From: Ceratotherium simum simum
Lineage: Eukaryota; Chordata; Mammalia; Perissodactyla; Rhinocerotidae
Direction: 5' to 3'
Length of the DNA stretch: 64,000 nt
Assembly (NCBI RefSeq): GCF_000283155.1
Contig: NW_004454216.1
Location: 9,634,822 to 9,698,821 of the forward strand
The first letter of the stretch is position 1, and each line of letters opens with the position of its first letter. Under the pieces are notes generated by a model that worked only from the letters and a program-made list of their open reading frames with translations, had not been told where the DNA came from and did no database searches. Position numbers and translations under genes: made by a program. Below are positions 12,114 to 24,384 of this stretch, in pieces.

Positions 12114-12694
12114 CTAAACATACCACTCCCTCCTGGAAATTACGGAACCATCTACATGTGAAACTAAATCATCTTCATTTTCGTCATAATGTCCATCGCT
12201 GACAAACTTCATTTCCATTTTTTGATCTTCATAATAACCCATTGGTCTTTCAAATCTATTGAGATTTTCTACATTGTTCCACTGCGTTTTTTCAGGCTCT
12301 TCTAAATAGTCTTTCCGTATTAGATTGTTCACTGGATTTTTGTTTTCTTTTTTTACACTGTCTGGGTAAGAATCAAGCTCATCTTGTTGAAGAACATCTA
12401 TTTGTGATTCTTTTTGCATATCTGATGGTGGAATGTAGTTCTTGGCAAAGTAGTCTCCACGAAACGTCCGTCTTCTCCTATAGCAGAATATTCCAGCCAA
12501 AACACTTACAAGTACTATGAAGAGAGCCCCACCCACTACACTAGCAATGATCGTGCCAATTGTATCATCCTTAATTGTTGCCAAAGTTGACAATGGGAAG
12601 GGCAATTTTTTTGGTTCTGTTGCTAGATCCTCGATGTCAGCAGTTGAGGGATGCCACTGAATTGTAGGCTGAAGGGTGGTAGTAGTAGGAGGAT
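12114..12694 (-). CDS. NECTIN3: NECTIN3 exon 6-alpha: stalk, transmembrane, cytoplasmic tail, stop
   Basis: This is the terminal coding exon of the alpha isoform (residues about 357-549 if exon 1 is 160 nt). The acceptor is ..tttccattag followed by AT-CCT-CCT, and exon 5 supplies the G (Asp-Pro-Pro). In order it encodes a Thr/Pro-rich juxtamembrane stalk (PPTTTTLQPTIQWHPST), a transmembrane helix at about 405-425 (IIASVVGGALFIVLVSVLAG), and an arginine stop-transfer (YRRRR). A charged tail of about 120 residues follows and ends in EWYV, the class of PDZ ligand that nectins use to bind afadin at adherens junctions. The TAG stop is at 12114-12116. The reading frame is intact. A few tail residues near the end (GYYEDQKMEMKFVSDGHYD) differ from the human sequence as I remember it. 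Confidence 0.97.
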
Positions 12695-15536
12695 CTAATG
12701 GAAACAGTAAAGATAGACAAGACACAGAAAGGCAAAGAACGTCAATGCAGGCTGATTCAGGAGCAAGTCGAACAGACAGCACAGTTAATGAATATATATT
12801 CAAAGTAACAATAGTTTTTCATTCTTAATTTAAGATTAGAATGTAGTACTACTTACATATTTTTTAAAAATGAACTGACACTTAGTCAGTTACCAATGAA
12901 GTAAAAGGAATGAAAAATTACCTCTAGTGTAGATCCTAAATTATTCTATTCCAAGTTTTCACACAATATTGTACTCTGAAGAATACTTTTTTTTTAATGA
13001 AGAGTATTACTTAAGTGTCCTATATAGAGCTGGCTTAAGAATGATCATACCAAAAAATTAAATTGAATCAAATAATGCAAATGTGCACTTTCTTAGCCAG
13101 CAGAACCAGGAAATAAAATGAAAGAATGAAAAAATTAAAATATGTTTTCTTAATATTCATCTTTACCTAATATAGTTTACTTTTGTAAGATCTGAACTTT
13201 TCTTTAAAAGAATGAAAAACTATAGATTCTTGTTAAGTGGCCATAGTATAAGCTGTTGGTTTAATAATTCTCTCAAAAATATTTTCCTTAAATAAAGAGA
13301 ACTCTTCCATTTTTAGAAAGGATACATGTAGTACACACCATTATTTAGTAATTTAAAAAATAAAAAGCATGTTTAAACTGTGTTAGCCAAATGGACTATT
13401 ATCAAATGAGACTAACAGACAAAGCAAAAACACGTTATAAAGTGCTATAAAAATGTCACCATCGTGTCTATAAACCATGGGTAGGATATCTGAACATTTA
13501 GAAAATTGAAGAATTTCAACCATATCTGCAAAATTTAATGTCACACTGCTTTACGATGGAGTTTCAAAAAGAGGAGCTAATATTTTAGAGAGAACATTCT
13601 AATAATACTTGAATATTAGATGCAAATGATCCTGTGTATTGCCATTAGATTACAGAGTAAATAGCCATTAATATTAAAAAGCAACTAAACATAAATAGTA
13701 AAAATTAAAGATTGGTTAATCATCAATTAAGTGGTATCTGTAGGTCATATACAAAATTCTAGAGTCTGAAGAAAGAATGAGTTAAAAAATCTTGAATTTC
13801 TTCATCGATAAAAATAAATGACCCAAATGATAATCTCCTATAATTAATTTTTAAATGAGTGGTACTGATAGAGCTTTTAAAAAATGATTGTTAGAAAAAT
13901 ACTAAATCTACATGGGATAAGTTATTCTAAAATTACAAGCTAAAGAAAAATACTTACTGAAACAGGTTTCATCACGGAATGCCATATGTATAGAATGTGG
14001 TAAAAATTTAGCAAGTACAATGTAAAATTTAACAAGTACAGTATAACTAATTTCCTACGAGCTTAAACCAATATGAGGCAATCCTGTCAAGTACCTTTAA
14101 GTGAATATTAGTTATCATATTATATGTAAGTAAGTGAATCAACAAAGAGTTTTAATTTGTGAAAACAAATTCACTAGCTGAACAAATCAATCTTAAAAAA
14201 AAAATTGTGGAATTGTAGGATCATTTCTACTATAAAAGTAGTAAAGCCTTATATAATCCAACTTCACAGAACCAGAATATTAAAGAAATAGACTAAAAAT
14301 TAATCATTTGTAATAAACTCATGTATTTTCTGAGAGGGAAGGACTAACGGAAAAGTTTTCAGTATTAAATGTGATCTTTACAATGATTCCCGAAGAAGAA
14401 AGTATTATAAGGCTGGCATCAGCATGTTTAAACGAAATTACAAATCACCTAAGTAATTATTTATAATTCACACAGTTTTGTACATGTAAAGATTTTAAAA
14501 GTTCTTGATAGCTCTTAATGAAATGCTGTTTTTTTCTCAGAAGAGTGCATACACCTAAGGTCTCACCAAGTATAAGATATATAACTGAACATTTTTACCA
14601 AGTATCCTGAAAATAAAAAAAAAATATTTCCTATTTCTACTTGCAATGTTCTTTATGTGAACACAAATAGATGTCTACTGTCTCTCTAACTTAGATTTAA
14701 CAAAATACAGCTTTAAGAAAATCTAACCAAAGAAAAAGAGTAACCAAAAAAAAAACCTATTTAAAAATCTTATGTTATTTCTGTCAGTGGTTCTAGAAAT
14801 TTTTTAACCTACCATCCCCTTCTCAACCAGTGTTAAAAATAGCACAGCCTCACTATTAACATGACTCCATGAAAGAGGGACTACTGTCAATCCTTTATTT
14901 TGTATTTTAAGCAATGGACATATGACAATGCATAGAAGACATTTATTCATGTTTTATAATTCTTGCTGTGTTCCAAGATAATTACAATGAGAGTCAAAAT
15001 TCATGTAAAGAGGCCAGAGATTATTTTGTAATCACTAGTAGCTACTTATTTATCACGACTTAAAATCCTTCCCAACAGTATTCCTTATTTTTTCAGTCAG
15101 ACATTATTTTTTTATATTCTTTGCCACATGTGTGATAAACGAGTATATAACCAACGTAATGAACGAGTGGATTGCGTTTTAAACGCCCAAATGAAGAACT
15201 TCTTAAGTTTCTTTTTCAAATTAATGAAGTCTGCCAAATAGGAAAACAAATAGTCCAGTAAGGCCTCTGTAGCTAAAAAGTATGTTTTAGCCTAATAAAT
15301 ACTGTGTTAAGAAAAATTAAATCAATTTATTTTTCTTTTAGACTTTATATGAATGGTTCAAATAAACAAAATCCATGGATTTTCAAGTTTAAGGACTGCT
15401 TAGTAAGTGTGTATTCTTAAGTCTGATATTATGTCTGTATCTGAAAATCAATGATTTGAAATTCAAGATTTGCATAGGCATATACTTTGAGTTTTAGGCA
15501 TGGCGGAACTTATGTGATATATAAAATTTGCTTCTT

Positions 15537-15783
15537 GGGGCCGGCCCGGTGGCACAAGCAGTTAAGTGCGCGTGCTCCACTTCAGTGGCCCGGGGTTCAT
15601 GGGTTCGGATCCTGAGCAAGCACCGACACACCACTTGTCACGCCATGCTGTGGCGGCGTCCCATATACAGTAGAGGAAGATGGGCAAAGATGTTAGCTCA
15701 GGGACAATCTTTCTCGGCAAAAAAAGAAGATCAGCATCGGATGTTAGCCTAGGGCTGATTTTCCTCACAAAAAAAAAAAAAAA
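15537..15783 (+). mobile_element. ERE SINE (ERE2/3-like)
   Basis: The head ggggccggcccggtggc is followed by a tRNA-like body, two 'gatgttagc' tail monomers (near 15690 and 15739) and poly(A). It lies antisense to NECTIN3. Confidence 0.93.
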
Positions 15784-16629
15784 TTTGCTCCTCTATTCTC
15801 AAAGAGAAGTAAGAGGTATCGGTTAAGGAAAAAACCCATATATCAAAAGCAACTAGAAAAACACAATTTCCAGCAGTTGGTTAGCTGGACAAAGAGCCAC
15901 TGTACCCCTACAATAATTAAAGTTGAATACGTATTGCAATCTTGAATCAATCACCTCTTGTCCAAAACCTTATGCTTACCAATGTGGCAAAACGTGTAAT
16001 AAAATTGTGAACAATTTCCCTCAAACAGAGTTGCTAACTCTACTCTGTTCTGAGGAGAACTTTTAGTCTCCAGTCATAAGATACATTTCTTTAACAAATA
16101 TTTTTAAAAATTATTTCTGAAATTTTAAAATATCAATTTTAATAGCGAGGTAAAATTATTTTCCTAGAGCAAAGAGTAAATATAAATTATAATAAAAAAG
16201 ACTAACGGTTTGATATGGCCTTTTATTCTGATAAAAGCCTAGAAGGCTTTACTAGTCATTTTAGAAATGCAATATTATATCTAGGATACTTGATATACTC
16301 CAAGAAGCTATTAGAGAAGTTAACTAAACTCAACATAGGGTACTGTATTAATAACTCTGGACAGAAAGGTCAAGTTTAATTCTTGATGATTACTTGAAGA
16401 AAACCATCTCATATAATGCTATCTTTTTCTGAAGTACTTAGTGGTAACTAACTGTAATTTTTCATATTTACTCAAAATTTGATTTCCCCTCTCATACGAC
16501 TCAGTAGAGGCTGATCAAAAAATGCGTCAAGTTCATCACCAGGGTTAGATTAGTTCCCTTGTCAAAGAAAATAAACATAAAAGCAGATTCTGGATTTTTA
16601 ATTCTTTCCTGATTGTTTTCTTCTCAAAT

Positions 16630-17650
16630 TTATTCATTCACACAACAGAAGTTTACTGAACACCTATTACATGCGACACATTATTGCAGACGGTGGGAAT
16701 ACAGGACAGAACAAAAATTCTGTCTTCTTAGAACTTATGTTCTAGTGGGGGTAAAAACAGACAATCATATAAATAAAAGATATAGCATACCACATGGCAA
16801 TAAGTACTGTAGAGAAAACACGGCAGAGGACAGAAAGTAGTAAAGGGGTGAGAAGAGAGAGGTTTGAATCTTAAATACAGTCGTAAAGGTGACATATGAG
16901 CAAAGATCTAAAGGAAGTGAGGGAAAGAGCTATGAGGATATCTGAATAGCACTCCAGACAGTGGGAATAGTCACGTGCAAAGACTGAGATAGGAATGTGC
17001 CTGTTGTGTCCAAAGAACAGCAAGCAGGCCAGTGTGGCTGAAGCCAAGTGAGCAAGGGAGATAATAAGAGATGAGGGCAGAGAGAGAACCTAGGACCAGA
17101 ACATGTACAGAGCCTTATAGGTCACTGTAAAGATATGCTTTTCACTGTGGGTAAAATGGGAAGTCCAGAGAAGGTTTGGAGGAGAAGTGACATCATCTGG
17201 CATGCCCTTTAAAAGGATCATTCTGGCTGCTCATTTGATAACAGATTGAAAGTAGAAGATTAAATGGCTGTTCTAATAGTGAAGTAAGGGTTGCTGATGG
17301 CTTGGACCGAAATACTAGCAGTGGAGAACTGTTAAGTTCTGTATATAACATAATGGGAGAGCTGGCATCGATTTGTTGATGGAGTGGGTGGGGTACAAAA
17401 GAAAAATCAAAATCAAAGGTAAGTATCAAGGATTATACCCTGAGCAAATGGAAAGATGGAGCTCCCAATAACTGAAAGGAGGAAGACTGTTGGAGGAAGA
17501 GGTTTGGTGGCAAGGGGCAGGATAAAGATTAGGACCTCAGTTTTGAATGTTAAGTTGTAAATGCCTATTATATTTCTACATAGGGTTAATGATCATTTAT
17601 AGGCAGTTAGACACACAAGTCAAGAGCACTGGGATGTGGACCCAGAATAC
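16630..17650 (+). repeat. Ancient mammalian dispersed repeat (family not assigned)
   Basis: The series 'cacctattacatgcgacac', 'gttctagtgggggta', 'ggccagtgtggctgaagc', 'gccttataggtcactgta', 'aaaggatcattctggctgct' and 'gatggcttggacc' is a widely repeated mammalian motif order. A second, partly homologous copy is at 41030-42545. I recognise the pattern but cannot safely give the Repbase name. Confidence 0.7.
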
Positions 17651-18008
17651 CAAAAGGTATCAATTTAGGATATCACCAATGAAATCGGTATATATAAGAA
17701 TGCCCAAATTGAGCCTTTATTTAAATGATTATGTAATTATAACACACTACGCCTAAGATTTACAAGTAATATCTCACACCAATTTTGTACAATAGAAATA
17801 AAAAGTAAGCAGTCTTTAGGTAACTACATTTTAAAAATATGCATTTCCTGTGGCTTTAAGATTTTTTTTTTTTTTTTAAATAAACGACCTCTAAGGGAAG
17901 AAAGGGAAACGAATATACTAACATTTAATCTCATTCAGATTTCCACCAAAGCAATGCTGCTGGCAGAAAGGGCTAGCTCAGGATGTACGTAGCTTTAGGC
18001 TTCTTATG

Positions 18009-18235
18009 AGATTCATACAAAAAAATATTTGAGTCCCTATCATGTGTCAGGCACTAGCTGAGTATACAGTGGTAAATAAAGCAGACACAAACTGCTTAAA
18101 CGAGAATAGATAATAAGCAAATAAATGAGAATAGATAATAAGCAAATAAATGGGCACACAACTATCAATGGTGGTGTAAGTGCCACGAGAAAATGATATG
18201 GGGGACTGTTCTTAGATTGAGTGATCATATAAGGA
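18009..18235 (+). repeat. Ancient repeat fragment with 25-bp tandem duplication
   Basis: The start 'gagtccctatcatgtgtcag' resembles the 5' part of the repeat at 16630. Inside it, 18102-18126 and 18127-18151 are exact copies of a 25-base unit (gagaatagataataagcaaa + taaat). Confidence 0.7.
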
Positions 18236-18816
18236 ATGAGAATATAACATTACAGCCAACTTGCGATTTCTCTAAAATCTCTAGTTTATTTAGTTTTAGA
18301 TTTGAACTGAGATAAAAATCTTAACTAGTACATAATTCCCATACAAACCTGCATTTTTCAAGGTTCTCTTCCTTTTTCCTTTAATTTTCCATTTATTAGA
18401 CATGAAGATTGCTACATTCTTGTAGTCATTAGGAGATGCTCAAAATATTTTATAAATTTTTATAAGCATTCCATTGGGATAATTTATTATTTATAGCCAC
18501 ATCCAGAAAAGAATATATTTTTAGCTCGAACTAAATTTTGTAAATACCCAAATTTATACTCAAACTAACAAAAACGTTCACAGTGAAACAAATAGAATGT
18601 GAAAAATCTAAGTTCCTAGTGGCTTAAGGATTGACAATAAGAAACATCTTAAATTTTATTTCATTAGAACATTTTCAGTAGTATTCCTACTTCACCTCTC
18701 AGTAACCCAATATAGTATAGTCCCACGCTGAGTGACAAACAATGTTATTTAACAAGCCAGGTCATCAAAGTTGATACCCCATTTTATTTATCAGATATTT
18801 GTGTGTAGAGTAGCCA

Positions 18817-18844
18817 CCAAAACCAACCAACCAACCAACCAAAC
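18817..18844. repeat. (CCAA)n short tandem repeat
   Basis: About five consecutive ACCA/CCAA units. Confidence 0.85.
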
Positions 18845-19141
18845 CCAATGTTTGTTCTTGGTGTGAAGATGAAAGAACACACTACCTATAAAAGGAATAG
18901 TCAATACTATTTAACTGAAAAATTAACTATATGCATAGGTCTTAAAATATAAACTGCATAGAAATTGTATTTCAGGTAGCGTTACTTTATTTTATCTCTT
19001 TTAGATTATTTGGAAAACATCACCCTGAGGCATCTGTATCTTCACAAGTATAAATTATCACCTAGATCATAGTATTATTGTTATGATTGTCATTATAGGA
19101 ATAATTTAAGTAACTCATTTTTCGAGTAGATAGTAACTTAC

Positions 19142-19293
19142 CTGAAATGTAGATGACCTTTTGATCACTTCTTTGACCAAGGGAATTAGTCACTTTACAG
19201 ACATAAACACCAGAATAATTGAAAGTCAGTGGATGGACAAAATGAAGAGTAGTGTCTGAAGCCAATAAACCATCAGGCCACTGTCCATCCAAC
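19142..19293 (-). CDS. NECTIN3: NECTIN3 exon 5: second half of third Ig domain
   Basis: This 152-nt exon encodes residues about 306-356. The acceptor (ttttaaaatccag) precedes G-TTG-GAT, whose G completes Arg306 started in exon 4. The peptide LDGQWPDGLLASDTTLHF continues into the Ig F-strand motif YSGVYVCKVTN. Cys338 there is the partner of Cys291 from exon 4, and NYS at 331 is an N-glycosylation sequon. It ends ATT-TCA-G with donor GTAAGT. The last G joins AT in either exon 6-alpha or the beta exon, giving Asp357 in both. The domain is the membrane-proximal C-type Ig fold of the ectodomain. Reading through the donor would add 26 residues before a stop at 19062. Confidence 0.97.
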
Positions 19294-20585
19294 CTGGATT
19301 TTAAAAAGCATGAAATTACTTTAAATATCCTCAGACACTATTCATTGACAGCTATTTAAATAAGATATTACACTTTTGAGATGTCAGTGAAAGAACCAGC
19401 ATCCTTCAGGTAAAATTCACTATGAAATGAAAGCATATAATAAGTTATGAATTTTCATTTTAATAAAGATGAGCCACTAGATAAAGTCCACTAAGAGCAC
19501 TCATTCTTTCAATATATCAACTCATATAGGTGTAGCTAGGCAAACATATTTAGAAGAGGAGAGAAGGAGAGAAAAAAATTATATGATTTTAAAGAATTAT
19601 ATTCAGAAAACTGGAAAATTAGAAAAGTATAGTAATGGAAGACATACCCACAGTATCAAAGGAATTAAAATAATTCCCAGTGAATTATGGATCTATGCAT
19701 GATATATCTACATTTTTCTTAATGAAAAGTCATCTAAGTACATGATAATGTTTTAATACCTTCTGTAACATATTTAAAAAGCATCATTTAATACTGAGCA
19801 AATCTGTACTGTGCCCCATCCAAAGATGGTTAGTTTCTAAAGCACCAAGAAAAACCAAGGCACCATTTAGTATCAATAATAACTCTTTTCAAACAGTGCC
19901 TATACTAATTTGGCGAAGAGGTTCTATCTAGTGTATACATTACTATAAACCATAATAGGAATAAAATCCCACTATAAGAACTCTAAAGCCACTCACTGCA
20001 ACGGAACTAAGTATACTGTTATATATCATTTTGCCAACCTTAGAGTACCAAAAAAAAAAAAAAAAACCACCACCAATAGGTCTTTATTTTGAAACTGTTT
20101 TTAAAGCCCATAAGTTATTTTTCAAGATAAGAGGATAAAAAGTCAAGTAAACCCAGGCACTCAACTACTACAATTTGAGGTAATCAGATTTTCAAAAAGC
20201 TCATTCACTCATCCATCCATTATTTACTTACTAGGAACTTACTATTTACCATGCAGTTGTTAGTAGTTTAATTTAGCATTGAAGGATAAAGGTAATATTC
20301 TTAAACGGTTTAAAAAATAAAAAAACACCCAACCTTCTTCTTAAGAGGACTTTGGAAAGAACATTTTTTACATGCATCAGTTTTCAAAAGGCAAACTCTT
20401 TCTAGAAGGATAAGAATGAATATACATATCTTATCAATTATCTCTGTACTTTGGGCCCTTTAATTCTCAGAAATATAAAAATGGCTTATAATCCTTTAAA
20501 GTTGTTTATTCAAATAAGCCTCAGTCAGAAATATCTAAATATCACATTAAACTCACAACAAATGACAAGCTAAGCATCTTCTATG

Positions 20586-20760
20586 CTCTTTTACTTATGT
20601 TACATGATTTATATCCATTGTCTCTACCCTCTATGAAGTACCACTAGCAATAGGAAACAAAGGACCAGAGAGATTAAACGACTTAAACAAATATCTCCAA
20701 GTACAGACACTAGGATGAGAACTCAGAATTGTATGACTTTTAGAAATAACCTATCACACA
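20586..20760 (+). repeat. MIR-like SINE remnant
   Basis: The ordered words 'ccagagagattaaacgactt', 'tctccaagtacagacac' and 'gatgagaactcagaa' follow the MIR 3' half (gagaggttaagtaact.. ggatttgaacccaga) at high divergence. Confidence 0.55.
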
Positions 20761-21049
20761 TCTTAACCAACAACTTTTCCCCACTTTTAAGAAAATGTAA
20801 ATGAAAAGGCCTTCTCTACTTTTAAAATTCCATCTTTGCTTAAAGACAACAGATTGACCAAATATACTGTTTCCTTGCTCCCACAAAATCCCACGTAAAA
20901 CAAGAGTAAAGGAATTAAAAAGCTATTAAAAATCCATGAGGAGAAAGAGAACAGAAGGCAGAATTCATCAGACAAGATGTTTCAACAAACTTTTAGAAGA
21001 CAGAAAACAGATGGAGAAAACAATATATAGAAAACAATTGGTTTTAGGC

Positions 21050-21312
21050 CAATGTTTCTCAATCAAGAGTCATTTTGTCTCCAGGGGACATTTGGCATGT
21101 CTGGAGACATTTTTGCTTGGCAGCATGTCTGAAGACATTTGTGGTTGCCACAACTCTGGGGGGTGCGGGGGTGCGAAGCAAGCTGCTACTTCTCTAGAGA
21201 ATAGAGGCCAGGGATGCTACTAAACATCCTACAAGTCACAGGACTGCCTCCCACAACACAGATTTAACCAGCACAAAATGTCAACAGTACCAAGGCTGGA
21301 AAGCTCTGCTTT
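21050..21312 (+). mobile_element. hAT-Charlie MITE, MER20-like
   Basis: The series 'aatgtttctcaatcaagagt', 'ggggacatttggcatgtctg', 'gagaatagaggccagggatg', 'actaaacatcctacaa' and 'aaaatgtcaacagtaccaag' follows the MER20 consensus order. It carries an internal partial duplication ('atgtctggagacatttttg' then 'catgtctgaagacatttg'), which makes it longer than the usual ~220 bp. Confidence 0.75.
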
Positions 21313-21699
21313 GGGCTGAAGAATTGCTTGCATAGGAGGCACACAGACGAGAAAGCAGCCAATTTGGTCCAAAGAACCCAAGAAAAATTGGGAGTTTGAC
21401 TCACCTGACTGCAGAAGGCCAGAGTGAAGCAGAGGGCTAGAAATAAGATTAATTGAAAGCTGAAAAAAACAAAACAATAGACTCCTCCCAACTCTGTACA
21501 GTTACCAGGCATTTGTGTTTTAGGCAAAAGAATGAAGGTTAATTCAATAAATAAACTGAATGGCCATAAAAAAAGACTTCCACTCTTCCGTAAGTGACAT
21601 CTGAAGCTTCCCCAGGGAAACGACCACCTCTCTACCTGAACGCTCTAAGTGGAATCTACTAATGAGTAATCTCCATTAAAGAGACAGAGCTTCCTTCCA

Positions 21700-22330
21700 C
21701 TCAGCATTCTATTTTAATGCATCAATGTGAAATGACTGGACAACTAGGAAAATTAAGGAATACCTACAAAATAAAAGACCAAACAAAAAAACCTGGAGGA
21801 AAAATATAGACAATATGTAGAAAGTAGAAAAACTCTCTGCAGAGGAAATAACTCTAGCATCCCTAGGAAGAAACAAGACATTACCATCCAGAAAATAAGA
21901 AAAGGATGCTATGAAAAATGAACAGAGAATAAGAAAATGTTCTTAGAAATTGAAAATATGCCAAAAAAATTTTTAAATCAGTAAATCAATGGGGGGAAAT
22001 CAAGAAAATCTTCTGGAAAAACAACAACTGTTTGAAAAATAAGAAAAGATATGTAGTATACAATAAATAGGAGTTCTACTAAGAGCAAACAGGAAAAAAA
22101 AAGGAGAAAAAATGATGAAAAAATAAGAAAGTTATCCACAGTTGACAGATACATGTCTCTAGATTGAAGAAGAGCCCCAAATACTGAGAAATACAAATGA
22201 AAACTTTAGTATAACAGTTTGAAATTTCATAAAGAGAATTAAGGATATTCAGATAGTAAACTACTACACAAGTAAAAAGAAGCAATTATTAGGATCAGGG
22301 AAAACAAGTAGCTTTAGACAAAAGAAAACT
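21700..22330 (+). mobile_element. L1/HAL1-like ORF1 remnant
   Basis: The A-rich sequence keeps the order 'aggagttctactaagagcaa', 'gtctctagattgaagaagag', 'tttgaaatttcataaagaga' and 'aagaagcaattattaggatc'. This recalls the coiled-coil to C-terminal ORF1 region of old L1/HAL1 elements. It is heavily decayed with no open frame, and the family call is tentative. Confidence 0.45.
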
Positions 22331-22802
22331 GAATTCCAGTATACTACTTAGCTCTCAGTAAATAATATTTACCAGTCATTGGGAGGCAAACAATGATTAC
22401 AGAGTTTAACTAAAAGTAGCTTAATTTCATTGGGACTATGAAGGGTAGGAATATATATGAGTATGCTTGTGTATGAAGGGATAAATATAAAATTAAATTG
22501 TCATTTACCATAATAAGTTGATACTGTTAAAAATTAGTAAATTAAGAAGTAGCAGTTTAAGACCTATGATGGTTACTACCAGAAGCAATTGCTAAGATTG
22601 CTAAAGTAGCCTTTGAGGAGCAGAACTGTGGGGGAAGGAAGGTGGGGAGAGGTAGCGCAGAACACTTAGAAACCCTTAATTTAATTTTCAGCTATTACTA
22701 TTTTATCATGTATTACACTCATAAAAAATAACTTCAAATATACATTTAAGAATATTTTTCACTTGTCAATAATTTCTCTTTAGAAGTATCTAACATTATT
22801 AC

Positions 22803-22920
22803 CTGCTCCACACAGATTTGAAGGGTGGTGGATTTGCATCAGCATTACACTTGAGATTAACACCTTTTCTTCCTACAAACCAATTTCCATCATAGCCTGT
22901 TACTGAAACCTCAGGAGCAT
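22803..22920 (-). CDS. NECTIN3: NECTIN3 exon 4: first half of third Ig domain
   Basis: This 118-nt exon encodes residues about 267-306 and is too short for a simple ORF scan. The acceptor is ..ttattttatag followed by AT-GCT-CCT-GAG. Exon 3 supplies the T of Tyr267, then APEVSVTGYDGNWFVGRKG. The B-strand cysteine is Cys291 in VNLKCNADANPPP, then FKSVWSR, ending AG|GTAATA. The split codon for Arg306 is completed by exon 5. The sequence matches nectin-3 at every position I can recall. The exon boundary falls in the C-strand of the Ig fold just after the core tryptophan Trp304. Confidence 0.96.
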
Positions 22921-23639
22921 CTATAAAATAAATGCATGACAAGACAGATTACCTTTAGTTAACGATAAATGCAATATACAACGATAAAGCATTAACATAA
23001 TAGACTAAACTTTAAAAGAACAGAAATCATTTTTCCTTTTCTCAATATACATAACCAATGTGAAAGACAGTACTCAATAAATATTAGTTAACTAAAAGAA
23101 TGTGTGAATGAATGGACAATGAGTACCCAAACACTAGACAACTATAAGCACGTACAGTTCTAGTTATTATGAACGCTGAATGTAAGAACATTCATAAACC
23201 TATAATCACCAAAAGCAAAATATAAGAGTCCTATTATGAGATCTGTAGAGATGTATGAACAAAGAAAATACATTATAGAACTTAATTTGATAATGAGACA
23301 TGGCATTTAAGCACCAAGTCACCATATAAAACTGTTTTTAAAGAAATGTTTAATCTGAAAGGAAATAACCCCTAAGAGATATCAAGTCAATTATAGAGAT
23401 TAGATGCCTTATATTACAATTAATTAATATTCTGTGGACATGTAGTGATGTGACACAAACTTTCTAAGACTATAATTACAACTAAAGTAAATTATCCAAG
23501 GCTCCAACTGTTCTAAAACATGAATTTTTATCCATTCAATGTACCCAAAGGTCTTTTAGCATAAGTGTAATATAATTAGGTAAAAAGTAATTATCCATAT
23601 CTACCAGCAAAAAAATTCATGCCTTCAAACTATCAAATC

Positions 23640-23790
23640 CAATACTAATCATTCATTCAACCATTACACTGTTTAGCTCCTAATAAGTCACAGGCACTGT
23701 TTTAGGTATTTGGTATACATATAAACTCTGTATTCATAAAATTTATGTTCTAACAGTAATAGGAAAGATGACATTTTAAAAATATTTAAC
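23640..23790 (+). repeat. Ancient dispersed-repeat fragment
   Basis: 'tagctcctaataagtcacag' 'gcactgttttaggtatttgg' and 'atttatgttctaacagt' follow the same head motif as the repeat at 16630. It is short and diverged. Confidence 0.4.
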
Positions 23791-24126
23791 TAAAATCAAT
23801 TACGAGGGCCAAGAAGGAAAAATAGGATGTTAAGAAAAAAGAGAAAGGGTCTAATTTATACTGGGCATGGGGCTAGGAAGGTCATAAAAGACTTCCCCAA
23901 GGAAATGCTACTTATGCATGGTGCCGGGACCCTCCATCTTTCTGTGAGCTATATAGTAAACTAGATAATAGCACATGGGAAATGTGAAGTTAGAGAGAGA
24001 CCAGGTCAGTCTTTAACTCTGCCAGGAAAGCGTGACCTACTGTCAAGAAAGGTTTACAAAAAAGCAGTAAAAAATTAAACTTTTACTAAGGTACAATTAC
24101 CTTAGTAATTTTAAAAAGAAATGCCT

Positions 24127-24384
24127 GGGGCTGGCCTGGTAGCATAGTGGTTGAGTTCGTGCACTCCGCTTTGGCAGCCTGGGGTTCACAGGTTCAGATG
24201 CCGGGCACGTACATATGCACCGGTCATCAAGCCATGCTGTGGTGGCGTTCCATATACAAAGTAGAGGAAGACTGGCACAGATGTTAGTTCAGGGACCATC
24301 TTTCTCAAGCAAAAAGAGGAAGACTGGCAACGATGTTAGCTCAGGGTCAATCTTCCTCACCAAAAAAAAAAAAAAAAAAAAAAA
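24127..24384 (+). mobile_element. ERE SINE (ERE2/3-like)
   Basis: The head ggggctggcctggtagc is followed by a body and two 'gatgttag(t/c)tcaggg' tail monomers, then a 23-base poly(A). The long A run and full-length structure suggest a fairly young insertion. Confidence 0.93.

Larger units (their letters stand above)
12695..19141 (-). other. NECTIN3: NECTIN3 intron 5
   Basis: A 6.4-kb intron bounded by GT (19141-19140) and AG (12696-12695) on minus. It contains an ERE (15537-15783), an old dispersed repeat (16630-17650) and a fragment of similar type with a tandem duplication (18009-18235). I see nothing assignable in 12695-15536 or 18236-18816. Confidence 0.85.
19294..22802 (-). other. NECTIN3: NECTIN3 intron 4
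   Basis: This intron interrupts the third Ig domain in phase 2. It contains a MIR-like element, a MER20-like hAT copy and L1/HAL1-like sequence (listed separately). I recognise nothing in 19294-20585, apart from a short old-repeat look around 20180-20290, or in 22331-22802. Confidence 0.85.
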
